DNA of 64,000 nt from Bacillus sp. 165 (GTDB taxonomy: Bacteria; Bacillota; Bacilli; Bacillales; Bacillaceae_G). The notes beneath the pieces are model-generated. The model had not been told where the DNA came from, made no database searches, and was given only the letters and a program-made list of their open reading frames with translations. Below, in pieces: positions 19,505 to 28,127 of this stretch (position 1 is the stretch's first letter; each line of letters opens with the position of its first letter). The position numbers and the translations under genes are program-made. The stretch is taken from NCBI RefSeq assembly GCF_017742235.1, contig NZ_JAGHKQ010000003.1, positions 434,001 to 498,000 of the forward strand. Direction: 5' to 3'.

Positions 19505-19644
19505 GTCCCGTACTTACTGGCAAAGTCACAGCATGCTTTGTAACCTTTTTTCATTTCTCTCTTCTTTAATAGATTACGTACATGTTCATTATATTAAGGC
19601 TTGCTGGGATTTATCTTTTGTATCATTCTATGGATTTCACGATA

Positions 19645-19688
19645 AAAAGAGCAGCAACCCATTCGGTCGCTGCCCTTGTTCTGCTTTT
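19645..19688 (-). terminator. Terminator of the subtilase gene
   Basis: Long stem with AAAAAGAGCAGC and GCTGC...CTGCTTTTT, abutting the stop codon; the A run on the plus strand becomes the U tract. Confidence 0.65.
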
Positions 19689-22600
19689 TACTGAATACCT
19701 AACGACTCTAGTACACTCTCTAATGCTTGACCTTTATATTTTTTCACAGGCTTTGGAGCGTTGTCTACTGTTGGATTTTGCATTAAATAATTTCGTTGTA
19801 CAAATGCCATATCCTTTGCATCTACAGTGCCGTCATAGTTAATATCGGCTTCGCGTTTGTCTGTTCCCCAATTCTCTTTGATGTACAAAGCATCCATTAC
19901 ATCAATAACATCATCTTTGTTGACGTCCCCGCCTATCGCAGGCTTAAACTTCAGATATTTGTTTTGGTGGGTTACTTTTCCGTCATCATGGAATCCGATT
20001 GTAAATGCATCATGTACTGTAAAGTGACCAGGCACATTAAGCTCAAATTGGAATTGTTCATCTGTTAACGGTAATGGCATTTCATAACTTGTGGTCGAGC
20101 GATATTGTCCTTTATACACCTTGCCGTCAGCATCTGTTGCTTGTACTGTGACACCCGCCTTCATATAATCATTCGGTCTCGGTGTTCCATCTGGCATCAT
20201 AAATGCTTCTGCATCAAAAGACCCGCGAGCCAATGAAAATGTTGGCTTGACAAAAATCATTGGATTTGCAACTAATGCTTGCTTATTTACATTATTCGTA
20301 TCTGTGTAAGAAGCTGACAAATATCCAGCCCAAAATATAGATGCTGCAGAATACGTATCTTTTATCTTAAATGCTACATCCGCTAGAGAAAGGTCACCGG
20401 ACAAGCCTGGCTGTCCTTCCTTAGTCGTTACTGTAACCTTCAGTTTTCTGAAATTCCCACCAAGTACTGTATCCTCTACTTTCACATCAACTGAATCGCT
20501 GACGCTGCTGTGCGGTTTTACAATCGGTTCAGCAAGTGTGGTATCATAAGTGAGTGCATATACAGCTTGTTTTACATTGTTTACATGGTTTAGAGTTAAT
20601 GTAGTTTGTACAGTCTCTCCTGTATTTGCTACTGTCTTTTCGGTCTCCATATAGGCATGCGGCTCTCCTTCACGGATGAAGTAGATCAGTTTGCTTTCTT
20701 TCCATGTTTTATTTGTCGCAGCATCTAAACCATAAAACCAAAGCTGCATCGGTCTTGTTTGATTGATTGGAATATCGATAGAGAACGTGCCATCTTCATT
20801 TACAGGAATTTGTACTTCACGGCCTCCAAGCTGGTCTTGATAAAACATTTTGTTATTTCCTTGTGTAAAATTAAATCCTGCCGCTTTCATATCCTCAATT
20901 GCTTTGTCAAAAATAGACCCCGTCACTCTAACTGTTTTTTCTTCCGGCTTATATATATACACATCTGACTTCAGATTAAGGTCCATTGTTGGAGCGATGC
21001 TATCAATATAAATTGGTGTTTCTTTAGAGAATGTTTTTCCTGCATCATTCGTGCCTACAAATTTCAATATGTAAGCTCCTTCTGGTGCCTGTTTCGGATT
21101 GTAAGCGATTGGGTTTTCTGTATTGCCTGTAAACGGATAATACTGTCCACTAAAAACTTGACTGAAACCGAGGTCTACCTTTTCATTCATTAGAATTCCA
21201 TCAAGGGTTCCTACCAATCCCATTTCTTTATTTGTTTTTCCATCTATCAAGAACACATCCACTGTACGCATATGGGACTTTAATCTCATTATCGCATCAG
21301 AAGACGTCTTCATCCCAGAGAATCGATAATCAAGCGTCGTTGTGATTGTCTTGTTAAGCATGTCCACTGATTCAATTCCCTCTTCCGTTGTGCGGATCGC
21401 AAACGGCACTTGGTATGTTTCTTCCGGATTTGCTTTGTTTGTATACGTAATATAGCCTTCATACGTCCCTAGCTTTGCTGTTTTCGGAACAAAAATCGTA
21501 ACAGGACTTGGTTTTTTCGAACCGCCATTCACTTTGACAGTTTTATCTGTCATGATAACCACGCCATTTGCCTCTGCATCGTTAGAGCTTCTGAAATCAT
21601 TCGGGAATCGCCCGTTCAACGTTTGAAACTCAACCTTCACATCAAATGTTTTTGCTTGTTTACTATCGTTATAGATATTGAGAGCGCGTATATCTGTTAT
21701 ATTTTTTCCATCGGGCACAAATGTACCGAAGCTGATCGCCCCTGTTTTATCCTTTACCTCCTTGAAATTCCCCTTGTTATCTACTTTCCCTTGCGTTTCA
21801 TCGACTACTTCAATCCGAGTTTGAGAATGAAGCGCTTCATATGGGTCTACCACGCCGGCTCCCACTTCATATACACTATACTCTCCATTTAACGGATCTG
21901 CAGTGTTCATCAAGACTTGCTTCACTTGTGCCGCAGTAAAATCTGGGTTCGCTTGTAATAATAATGCGGCTACCCCTGCCACATTTGGGCTTGCCATTGA
22001 TGTTCCTGATAGTCTTTCATATGCATATTTGTAGTTTCCGATTTGACCTGCCCCATGCATGTACGAAGGTACAGTAGAGAAAACGGATACGCCCGGTGCT
22101 GTTACTTCCGGCTTAATATCGTATGTTGTACGAGCCGGTCCGCGTGAACTAAAGGAAGCAAGCTTGTTTCCTTCTGTAACCACTTGTCCAATTTCATCAA
22201 ATGAGAATGTCGCGGTGGTCGTTACTTTTTGTTTCAATACCGCTCCTTGTTCATATGATAGAGAGAATGTCGGAACAAAGCCATACCCTTCTCCTAAATA
22301 CGATGGAATATATCCTTCTCCCGAAACGTTATTCACCATCAATACTGCTTTTGCTCCGCGTTTTTGTGCTTCTTTGATCTTAGCATCATATGTAGTGACT
22401 CCTCTATCAACAAGGACAACCTTTCCATTTACATCTTTATTGTTAAAGTTAGAAGCATATCCATATCCAACATAAACAATTGGAAGACTCTGTCCCTTTA
22501 AGTCTTCTACTTTATCATCCAAACCCTTCGCCATCAGCTTTAAATCTGCGGATGCACCTTCTAATGTACCTTTGGACGTTGCAATGGTTTCTGATGTATC

Positions 22601-23794
22601 GCTCGCTCCTACTGTAATCGCTAATGCAGCCGCACCCGGAGATCCAAGTGTATACATCCTGTCACCGCTGTTTCCAGCCGAAACAACCGCAGTTACTCCT
22701 GCTAGCACCGCATTATTTAATGACATGCTTGTAATATACAGAGGATCGTTGTAAGCTCTTCCTAAAGAAAGGTTGATTACATCCATTCCGTCTGCCACAG
22801 CTCTATCGATCGCACCTAAGATAGCTTCTGTTGTACCGGTACCATATGGTCCTAATACACGATACGAATAAACATCCGCTTCTGGCGCCACTCCTGTCAC
22901 CGCATAATCCGTATTATTTTTACCGCGTCCTGCGATGATGCCGGCAACATGCGTTCCATGTTCAGTGTAATAATAAGCACCAGTTATAGGATCTTTTTCG
23001 GCATACCCCGATTTTTTCCAATCATCATATGATGTTTCCATTGGATCATTATCGTTATCGACAAAATCGTATCCGCCTTTATACGCATCTTTTAAATCCG
23101 GGTGGTTATAATCAATTCCCGTATCGATAATCCCTACCTTAACACCTTTCCCTGTAAATCCTTCTTGATGCAATTGATCGACACCAGGGAATGTCACTCG
23201 TTTCGCTTCTGTCGTTGTTTCTGATGCTTGTTGTTCCACAGGAGGCTCAGCTTGTACTGTTTCATTGCTCCACACTGCTTTAACTGCCTTCGAGTGTACT
23301 AATTCTTTTACCTTATTGGCAGGGAGCTCCATCGATACCCCATTAAAAGAGTGTTTATACGACCTTTTAATTTTATAGAAATCTTTTTTCTTCTTTACAT
23401 CTTCTTTATAAATGTCTTCCAAGTCTTTCTTGAATGTCTCATGAGCAGCATCTACCTTTTGTTCCGCCTCTTTCAGCGATAACGTTTTCCCCTTTACTGC
23501 TTCTTCTACTACCGCTGTTTTGGCAGGCTTGTCCTTAAATTCAACAATAACTGAAACGTTATCTTCACTTTCCAAATTTACTTCCGATCCTAACTGCAAG
23601 CCTGACTGATCATTTGTTTGTAATTTATTCAATGCTTCCCGCTCTGCCGGTGTAAGCTTTGCCAAAACCTGCTCAATATTTGAAGCAGTTTGCGCTTTTA
23701 CAGTGTCTGTAAAAGAAACCGGTGTCAAGCTGGTGCATACAAGGCCTGTTGTTAATGCCACTGTCACAACATTCTTAGTGATTTTCTTTTTCAT
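19688..23794 (-). CDS. Large secreted S8 subtilisin-like protease with PA insert and dockerin-like tail
   Basis: 1368 residues. A Sec signal peptide (MKKKITKNVV then a hydrophobic run, cleavage likely near VKA, ~33) is followed by an inhibitor-like propeptide (~80-180). The catalytic triad is Asp ~224 (GIIDTGIDYNHPD), His ~279 (HGTHVAGIIAG) and Ser ~599 (LSGTSMASPNVAG), with oxyanion Asn ~375 (SAGNSGD). A PA domain is inserted at ~430-530 (GKVVLVDRG, GAKAVLMVNN). Beyond ~680 there are several beta-sandwich modules. Two calcium-binding EF-like repeats follow near the end (GDVNKDDVIDVMDALYIKEN and ADINYDGTVDAKDMAFVQ), a type I dockerin arrangement. No LPXTG is present. It is an extracellular, lactocepin/Vpr-like protease. 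AAGGAAGGG precedes the ATG. A strong palindrome lies 48 bases upstream. Confidence 0.9.
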   Translation of the reverse strand: MKKKITKNVVTVALTTGLVCTSLTPVSFTDTVKAQTASNIEQVLAKLTPAEREALNKLQTNDQSGLQLGSEVNLESEDNVSVIVEFKDKPAKTAVVEEAVKGKTLSLKEAEQKVDAAHETFKKDLEDIYKEDVKKKKDFYKIKRSYKHSFNGVSMELPANKVKELVHSKAVKAVWSNETVQAEPPVEQQASETTTEAKRVTFPGVDQLHQEGFTGKGVKVGIIDTGIDYNHPDLKDAYKGGYDFVDNDNDPMETSYDDWKKSGYAEKDPITGAYYYTEHGTHVAGIIAGRGKNNTDYAVTGVAPEADVYSYRVLGPYGTGTTEAILGAIDRAVADGMDVINLSLGRAYNDPLYITSMSLNNAVLAGVTAVVSAGNSGDRMYTLGSPGAAALAITVGASDTSETIATSKGTLEGASADLKLMAKGLDDKVEDLKGQSLPIVYVGYGYASNFNNKDVNGKVVLVDRGVTTYDAKIKEAQKRGAKAVLMVNNVSGEGYIPSYLGEGYGFVPTFSLSYEQGAVLKQKVTTTATFSFDEIGQVVTEGNKLASFSSRGPARTTYDIKPEVTAPGVSVFSTVPSYMHGAGQIGNYKYAYERLSGTSMASPNVAGVAALLLQANPDFTAAQVKQVLMNTADPLNGEYSVYEVGAGVVDPYEALHSQTRIEVVDETQGKVDNKGNFKEVKDKTGAISFGTFVPDGKNITDIRALNIYNDSKQAKTFDVKVEFQTLNGRFPNDFRSSNDAEANGVVIMTDKTVKVNGGSKKPSPVTIFVPKTAKLGTYEGYITYTNKANPEETYQVPFAIRTTEEGIESVDMLNKTITTTLDYRFSGMKTSSDAIMRLKSHMRTVDVFLIDGKTNKEMGLVGTLDGILMNEKVDLGFSQVFSGQYYPFTGNTENPIAYNPKQAPEGAYILKFVGTNDAGKTFSKETPIYIDSIAPTMDLNLKSDVYIYKPEEKTVRVTGSIFDKAIEDMKAAGFNFTQGNNKMFYQDQLGGREVQIPVNEDGTFSIDIPINQTRPMQLWFYGLDAATNKTWKESKLIYFIREGEPHAYMETEKTVANTGETVQTTLTLNHVNNVKQAVYALTYDTTLAEPIVKPHSSVSDSVDVKVEDTVLGGNFRKLKVTVTTKEGQPGLSGDLSLADVAFKIKDTYSAASIFWAGYLSASYTDTNNVNKQALVANPMIFVKPTFSLARGSFDAEAFMMPDGTPRPNDYMKAGVTVQATDADGKVYKGQYRSTTSYEMPLPLTDEQFQFELNVPGHFTVHDAFTIGFHDDGKVTHQNKYLKFKPAIGGDVNKDDVIDVMDALYIKENWGTDKREADINYDGTVDAKDMAFVQRNYLMQNPTVDNAPKPVKKYKGQALESVLESLGIQ

Positions 23795-23841
23795 CTGTCT
23801 TTTCCCTTCCTTCTCTTTTTGATAGTTTTATTGTATCGGAG

Positions 23842-23877
23842 TTTGATGTAATTTAACATTTTGAAAATTACATCAAA
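23842..23877. promoter_or_regulatory. 36-bp palindromic operator upstream of the subtilase gene
   Basis: Perfect 13-bp arms, TTTGATGTAATTT and AAATTACATCAAA, around a 10-base spacer. It starts 48 bases before the start codon. The same layout (11 of 13 bases identical in each arm, same spacer length) occurs at 29533-29568, before the XRE-TPR regulator gene. It is not followed by a U tract, so an operator is more likely than a terminator. Confidence 0.7.
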
Positions 23878-23983
23878 TTATATATTTTTTAATATTCATA
23901 TTTTTCTGTTTCTGTTTTTTTAAATGTTGATTTTTGAGCAAAAGAAATAGACCACAAAAAATGTGGTCTTAGCTTTTCTTAAT

Positions 23984-24008
23984 ACAGCTAACACACTGTG
24001 TTAGCTGT
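23984..24008. repeat. Perfect 25-bp palindrome
   Basis: Arms of 12 bases (ACAGCTAACACA and its complement) around a single C. It lies beside the GACCACA hairpin. It could be an operator or part of a bidirectional terminator; no gene start is close. Confidence 0.5.
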
Positions 24009-24177
24009 ATAAGAACCGCATTTGGGTTTGTGCCATCATTATTTTCCTTAATAAAAAAAATGTATCTTTATATTTGATAATCTTCTATTAAATTGTATTT
24101 TACCCCCTTAGTAAATTATATCTATATAGTGATATAATTTTGTCTGTTAAATAGCATTCTAGCTTTCTTCAAACTAG

Positions 24178-24216
24178 AACAAAAGAGTACGGATTGGAAA
24201 CCCGTACTCTTTTGTT
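24178..24216. terminator. Terminator-like hairpin
   Basis: Stem AACAAAAGAGTACGG paired with CCCGTACTCTTTTGTT around a short loop. A/T runs on both sides allow termination in either direction. No gene ends next to it. Confidence 0.5.
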
Positions 24217-24529
24217 ATTTGAAATATTCTATACTATTAGTGAAAAAAATAATTCAACATCTTCTCTCCATTTTTTTCTCTGAACAAGACCGAATTTAAA
24301 ACTTATTAGGAATTGGAAGATTTCTTTGAATTGAGCTAGTTGTTGTGAAATATCATCGAACAATATTTCCCATGTTTACTATGTTTTTAAATTTATAAGA
24401 AGGCACGCCTGTAGGAGAAAATTGAAACAATTTCTAACTACATTTAATAATGTTTATCTTATAAGCGTAGTTAAGTGTATTAAAAGTGAGTTGTTCATCC
24501 TAGATTCCTTTCGGTTCGACAAAATAAAT

Positions 24530-24574
24530 ATCCTGCATTTTTCACATTGATAATTAGTGTGAAAAATACAGGAT
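24530..24574 (-). terminator. Terminator of the butanediol-type dehydrogenase gene
   Basis: Stem ATCCTG.ATTTTTCACA with TGTGAAAAAT.CAGGAT, 12 bases past the stop codon. Confidence 0.75.
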
Positions 24575-24586
24575 TTCTTTAATGAA

Positions 24587-25684
24587 TTATAAATTTGATT
24601 GTTTTGGTGTAACTAAGATTTTGATGTGATTTTTGTCTTTTACAAGGGTTTCAAAACCTTCTTCTACCAAATCGTCTAAATGAATATTTTTTGTAATAAA
24701 TAAATCTAGATCAATGTTGCTGTTTTTAAAGATTTCAATTACTTCTGGGAAATCTTCTGGAACATAACAGAATGAATTGGAAATCGTTGCTTCAATCATG
24801 GTTAATTCCCATGGATTAAAACTAACTTCTTTTTCATAAGCTGCAACAACCATCAGTTCGCCTTTTTTAGCTAACACTTTTGTAGCAGAAGAGAATACTG
24901 CTTGTACACCAGCTGCATCAAAAACAACATCTGCTCCGCCATTTGTTAATTCTCTGATTTTTTCTACTGCGTTTTCTTTCATTGGGTTAATAACCGTTGT
25001 TGCACCTAATTTTCTCGCTAATTCTAGGCGGTCTTCTGCTACTTCTACAACGATAACTTGACTCGCTTTTTTTGCTTTCGCCATAACGGAAACAAAAAGT
25101 CCAATTGGTCCAGCACCGAAAACTACCGCTGTTGAACCTTCTACTAATTTAGAAATTTTAACGGCATGCAATGCAACAGAAGCTGGTTCTACTAATGCAG
25201 CATGATCCATTGTCATGGTATCAGGAACTTTGATACAGTTTTCTGCTTTTAATAACACTTTATCCGCATATGCACCATCATTCGTAAATCCGTATAAACC
25301 GAATCCGTCTACTGCGATTTTTGAACATAAATGAGGTTGTTTTGCTTTACAATAATCACATGTACCACAAGTATCTAAGTTAACACACGCAACGCGGTCT
25401 CCCACTTTCACATTTGTTACGCCTTCTCCAACTTCCGCAACAATCGCACTGAATTCGTGTCCCATGATAGTCCCTGGAATACAGTTAAGTGGTCCTGAAG
25501 TATATTCATGCATGTCGCTACCACAAATTCCAATCCATTCCACGTCAACAATAACGTGACCGGGTTTTACAACTGGTGTTGGAACTTCTTCAATTCTGAA
25601 ATCTTTTGCTTTATAAAATTTAGCTGCTTTCATTGTTGCTTGTACTTGAATATCCTCTGTAGTGTATAATTGTTCAGTTTTCAT
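24587..25684 (-). CDS. Zinc-dependent dehydrogenase, 2,3-butanediol dehydrogenase-like
   Basis: 365 residues behind AAAGGGAGAGATAAAC. MDR-family zinc enzyme: catalytic zinc ligands in GICGSDMHEY and IMGHEFSA, structural zinc from the four cysteines of DTCGTCDYCKAKQPHLC, and the NAD-binding motif VFGAGPIGLF (~190). The C-terminal half (LDDLVEEGFETLVKDKN.IKILV) resembles B. subtilis BdhA. It probably oxidises a vicinal diol or sugar alcohol; sorbitol or threonine dehydrogenases are alternatives. It is monocistronic, with its own terminator. The promoter region contains a five-copy 35-bp repeat with cre-like cores, suggesting carbon-source control. Confidence 0.82.
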   Translation of the reverse strand: MKTEQLYTTEDIQVQATMKAAKFYKAKDFRIEEVPTPVVKPGHVIVDVEWIGICGSDMHEYTSGPLNCIPGTIMGHEFSAIVAEVGEGVTNVKVGDRVACVNLDTCGTCDYCKAKQPHLCSKIAVDGFGLYGFTNDGAYADKVLLKAENCIKVPDTMTMDHAALVEPASVALHAVKISKLVEGSTAVVFGAGPIGLFVSVMAKAKKASQVIVVEVAEDRLELARKLGATTVINPMKENAVEKIRELTNGGADVVFDAAGVQAVFSSATKVLAKKGELMVVAAYEKEVSFNPWELTMIEATISNSFCYVPEDFPEVIEIFKNSNIDLDLFITKNIHLDDLVEEGFETLVKDKNHIKILVTPKQSNL

Positions 25685-26270
25685 TGTTTATCTCTCCCTT
25701 TAATGAGTATTATCATAATAGATTAGTTTGATAGTAGTATTTTGAAAACGCTCACAAAATGGTGTGTAAGAAGTACTTTGAAAACGTTCACAAAATGGTG
25801 TATAGAACTACTTTGTATGAAGTTCACAAAATTTTACTAGGACAACTTTGTATGAAGTTCACAGAATTTTACTAAGACAACTCTGTAAAACGTTCACAAA
25901 ATTGTGCTATTGCTATTATATTAAGCGATATATGAGAAGTAAAAAACCATCAAATTAATAGAATTTGTTTAATTTCCGACAAATTTTGCAAAAGTGTTTA
26001 AAAAGTTTTTTTTACAGTGCATAGCTATCAAAATTGAACGCTTGAAAATAGTAGTTGACAAATAAAATGGATGATAGTTACGTAATTTAATATTGCCGAT
26101 ATGAGCTGAAAAGTAATAGAGGTGATAGGATTATAAAGAAAAATAGGAGTTTCTGAATGATATAGGCGATGAAATTATAGAGGGAGTAGTGATAAAATTA
26201 CGTACGTACTCTATCGATAATGGAAAGAAAAAATAGCTCTGTAAAATACGAATAGGGAATAATAACTAGT
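25685..26270. other. Intergenic region between dehydrogenase and IS3 element
   Basis: Contains the 35-bp repeat array (25741-25916). From about 25920 to 26270 it is AT-rich with no supported coding sequence. The lost end of the IS3 element lies at its right edge. Confidence 0.5.
25741..25916. repeat. Five tandem ~35-bp repeats upstream of the dehydrogenase gene
   Basis: Units begin at 25741, 25777, 25812, 25847 and 25882, spaced 36, 35, 35 and 35 bases. Each has a core TTTG-xxxxx-GTTCACAAAAT or close to it, followed by a less conserved ~18 bases. Units 1 and 2 contain TTGAAAACGCTCACA and TTGAAAACGTTCACA, both full matches to the cre consensus. Units 3 and 4 (TTTGTATGAAGTTCACA) and 5 (TCTGTAAAACGTTCACA) are variants. 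There are no unique spacers, so this is not CRISPR. The period is close to 3.3 helical turns. Confidence 0.8.
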
Positions 26271-27068
26271 TTATTGGCTTGTTGAAAGTTTGCGTATCGA
26301 GTTTGATATACTTCTTCTCTCTTTAAGATAGCGTGAAACGACTCGATACAGGCATTATCATAGGGACATCCCTTCTTACTAAAGGATGGAACCATGTTGT
26401 AACTTGCGAGTAAATTTTGGAACTCCTGGCTGGTATATTGTGTTCCTAAGTCAGTATGCAGAACTAAACCCTCCAGTGGCTCTTGCGTATAGTAAGCGTT
26501 TTCTAGTGCTGTTACTACAAGATCTGTTGTCATCTTTCGTGAAAATAAGTACCCAACAATTTTTTTAGAATGTAAATCCATGACAGAAGCAAGGTAACAC
26601 CAGCCATCTTGTATGGTGTGGATATAGGTAATATCAGTTACCCATTTCTCATTGATCGTGTTGGTAGAAAAATCTTATTCCAGTATATTTGTACGTTCTT
26701 CTACCACTGATTTTGATGCATGAGGCTTATATTTCTTCTGGATTATGGAACGAATGCTGGCTTGTTTCATCAGCCTTTGAACACGCTTTAAACTCAGGTG
26801 GATTCCTTCCTCTACCAGAGTTTGATGAATCTTAGGAGCACCATAACGCTGTTTGCTTTCTTTGTGGATTTGTACAATCTTTTGGATAAATTCTTGGTTT
26901 TCACGACTCCATTTGGATTCTGTTTTGTGATGGGATTGGTAGTACGTGCTTCGAGCCACTCCAAGCACTTCACACATGGATTTGACAGAATGTTGATCTT
27001 TCTGTTCGTCTAAGAACCCATGTAATTCTGTATCGTTTACTTTCTTGCGAATATGGTCATAGCCTTTT
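26271..27068 (-). pseudogene. IS3-family orfB (integrase core), nonsense-mutated and 3'-truncated
   Basis: Reading begins in the -1 frame near the end of orfA (DHIRKKVNDTELHGFL), as is usual for IS3 programmed frameshifting. It contains CEVLGVARSTYYQ, RYGAPKIHQTLVEEG, then an in-frame TAA after NILE where DFSTNTINEKWVTDITYI resumes (CAA to TAA would explain it). The DDE triad is present: Asp in VTDITYI, Asp in LHTDLGTQYTS, and Glu in NACIESFHAILKRE. It ends out of family after FQQAN. Confidence 0.8.
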
Positions 27069-27312
27069 TTAAGATCTCGTTCTCCTCTTTTAGACGAAGC
27101 ATCTCCTTTTGAAGTTTTTTTAAATCTTCAAGAGTTACTTCCTCTTCATCTATTGTTGTAATGGGAGAATACTTTTTAATCCATTTATAAATCGTTACCT
27201 CTGATATGCCATATTCGCTGCTTAGTTCTTTGACTGGTCGTCCTGAGCGATACAACTCAACCACCATCTTACGAAATTCTTCATTATATTTCTTGTTAGT
27301 ATTGTGTTTCAT
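27037..27312 (-). CDS. IS3-family orfA (transposase DNA-binding subunit)
   Basis: 91 residues from the ATG at 27312 with AAGGAAGTG upstream. The N-terminal helix-turn-helix (KYNEEFRKMVVELYRSG, VKELSSEYGISEVTIYKWIK) is followed by a leucine-zipper-like coiled coil (DLKKLQKEMLRLKEENEILKKAM), the classical OrfA layout. It is intact, but the partner orfB is broken. Confidence 0.82.
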   Translation of the reverse strand: MKHNTNKKYNEEFRKMVVELYRSGRPVKELSSEYGISEVTIYKWIKKYSPITTIDEEEVTLEDLKKLQKEMLRLKEENEILKKAMTIFARK

Positions 27313-27562
27313 CCGGACACTTCCTTTCTGAAATCCATTGTAAGGACTTACCTTAGTTGTGTCCACATGACTATACTAACTCCAATGTTTAAAATTAGAC
27401 AAATTTATAAAAAATGTCGGAACGGATAACAGTCATTGTCTGTTCATGATCTTCAACTAACACTCAGCTATAGTTGAATAAGAAATTGAAATAAATTTGC
27501 AAACATATAAAAAAGAAGCTACCTAAAAGATAGATTTTAAACATTACGTTTATTGGATATAA

Positions 27563-27592
27563 AAAAAGCCATTCTTAAATAGATGGCTTTTG
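27563..27592 (-). terminator. Terminator after the VanZ-like gene
   Basis: AAAAAAGCCAT...ATGGCTTTT stem-loop just beyond the stop codon at 27602. Confidence 0.65.
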
Positions 27593-27601
27593 ATATCTAT
27601 A

Positions 27602-28024
27602 CTAAAATTTAAACCTAATAACACCACTAGTTAATAACAGCACTAATGCACCAAGGAATATCACTCCGATTGAAGTTAAAACATTAAGAACTTTATTTGC
27701 TTTTGTACTAAAAAGCTTACAAAATACAATAAAAACTCCAATTCCAATAATTCCACCCAATGTATTCCCCATAAAGTCAGTTATATCGCTAGCTCCTATA
27801 GCAAAGATGAATTGCAATACTTCAAATAACAAACTAACTCCCGCTATTATTGTAATCTTTTTCAAGAAAGACCATTTTGGTTTTAGCATACTGATATAAA
27901 TTCCAAATGGGATACATGCAAGTACATTTAAGATTATTTCATTAAAGTCTATGACATCGGATGTCTGTTGCGTTGACGATGCCGTCTGGATACACATCAC
28001 CCGCAAGATTTTTTTCCATATCAA
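27602..28024 (-). pseudogene. VanZ-like membrane protein, 5'-truncated
   Basis: From DVIDFNEIILNVLACIPFGIY on, the sequence follows the VanZ family (F.E...N...FIPFG.Y, then FEVLQ and ASDITDFMGNTLGGIIG), with three further helices. The first helix and the early loop of VanZ proteins are missing. The first ~22 codons (MIWKKILRVMCIQTASSTQQ) instead come from different DNA that in another frame reads as a calcium-binding dockerin-like segment. The VanZ role is a minor teicoplanin-resistance or membrane function; this copy is probably non-functional. Confidence 0.65.
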
Positions 28025-28068
28025 GCACTACAAACTCAAATTCTATCAATCTTTCTCCTTTGTTCATG
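27962..28068 (-). pseudogene. Possible dockerin-like fragment at the VanZ junction
   Basis: In the frame read from ATG 28068 the minus strand gives MNKGERLIEFEFVVLDMEKN followed by LAGDVYPDGIVNATDI. The GDVxxDGxVNxTD pattern is the first half of a type I dockerin repeat and resembles GDVNKDDVIDVMD in the subtilase at 19688-23794. It is cut off where VanZ sequence begins. It could be the tail scrap of a second secreted protein. Confidence 0.3.
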
Positions 28069-28127
28069 TGCTTTTCAAATGCCTAGGAATATGCCCATAA
28101 ATGTCATATTCTTCTTCGAATCTAGGA

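Larger units (their letters stand above)
23795..24586. other. Long intergenic region between subtilase and dehydrogenase genes
   Basis: About 790 bases. It holds the operator-like palindrome at 23842-23877, a GACCACA/TGTGGTC hairpin near 23949-23968, a perfect palindrome at 23984-24008, a terminator-like hairpin at 24178-24216 and the dehydrogenase terminator. The stretch 24220-24525 shows no supported gene. Confidence 0.55.
26271..27367 (-). mobile_element. Truncated IS3-family insertion element
   Basis: One end is probably at 27367, where the minus strand reads TGTGGACACAAC just before orfA. The other end is lost: orfB coding sequence stops matching after YANFQQAN at about 26271, and no second inverted repeat is visible. 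OrfB also carries a nonsense codon. The element should be immobile. Confidence 0.75.

Noticed and set aside
24233-24375. Minus-strand frame LFDDISQQLAQFKEIFQFLI and onwards, ~45 codons
   Set aside because: No start with a ribosome binding site, stops right upstream, and no recognised family.
25741-25916. The 35-bp repeats as a CRISPR array
   Set aside because: The repeats are head to tail without unique spacers, and no cas gene is in the window.
28070-28127. A ten-codon peptide (MTFMGIFLGI) downstream of the XRE-TPR regulator as its signalling peptide
   Set aside because: The ribosome binding site is poor and there is no secretion signal; cognate peptides are usually 35-50 residue precursors.
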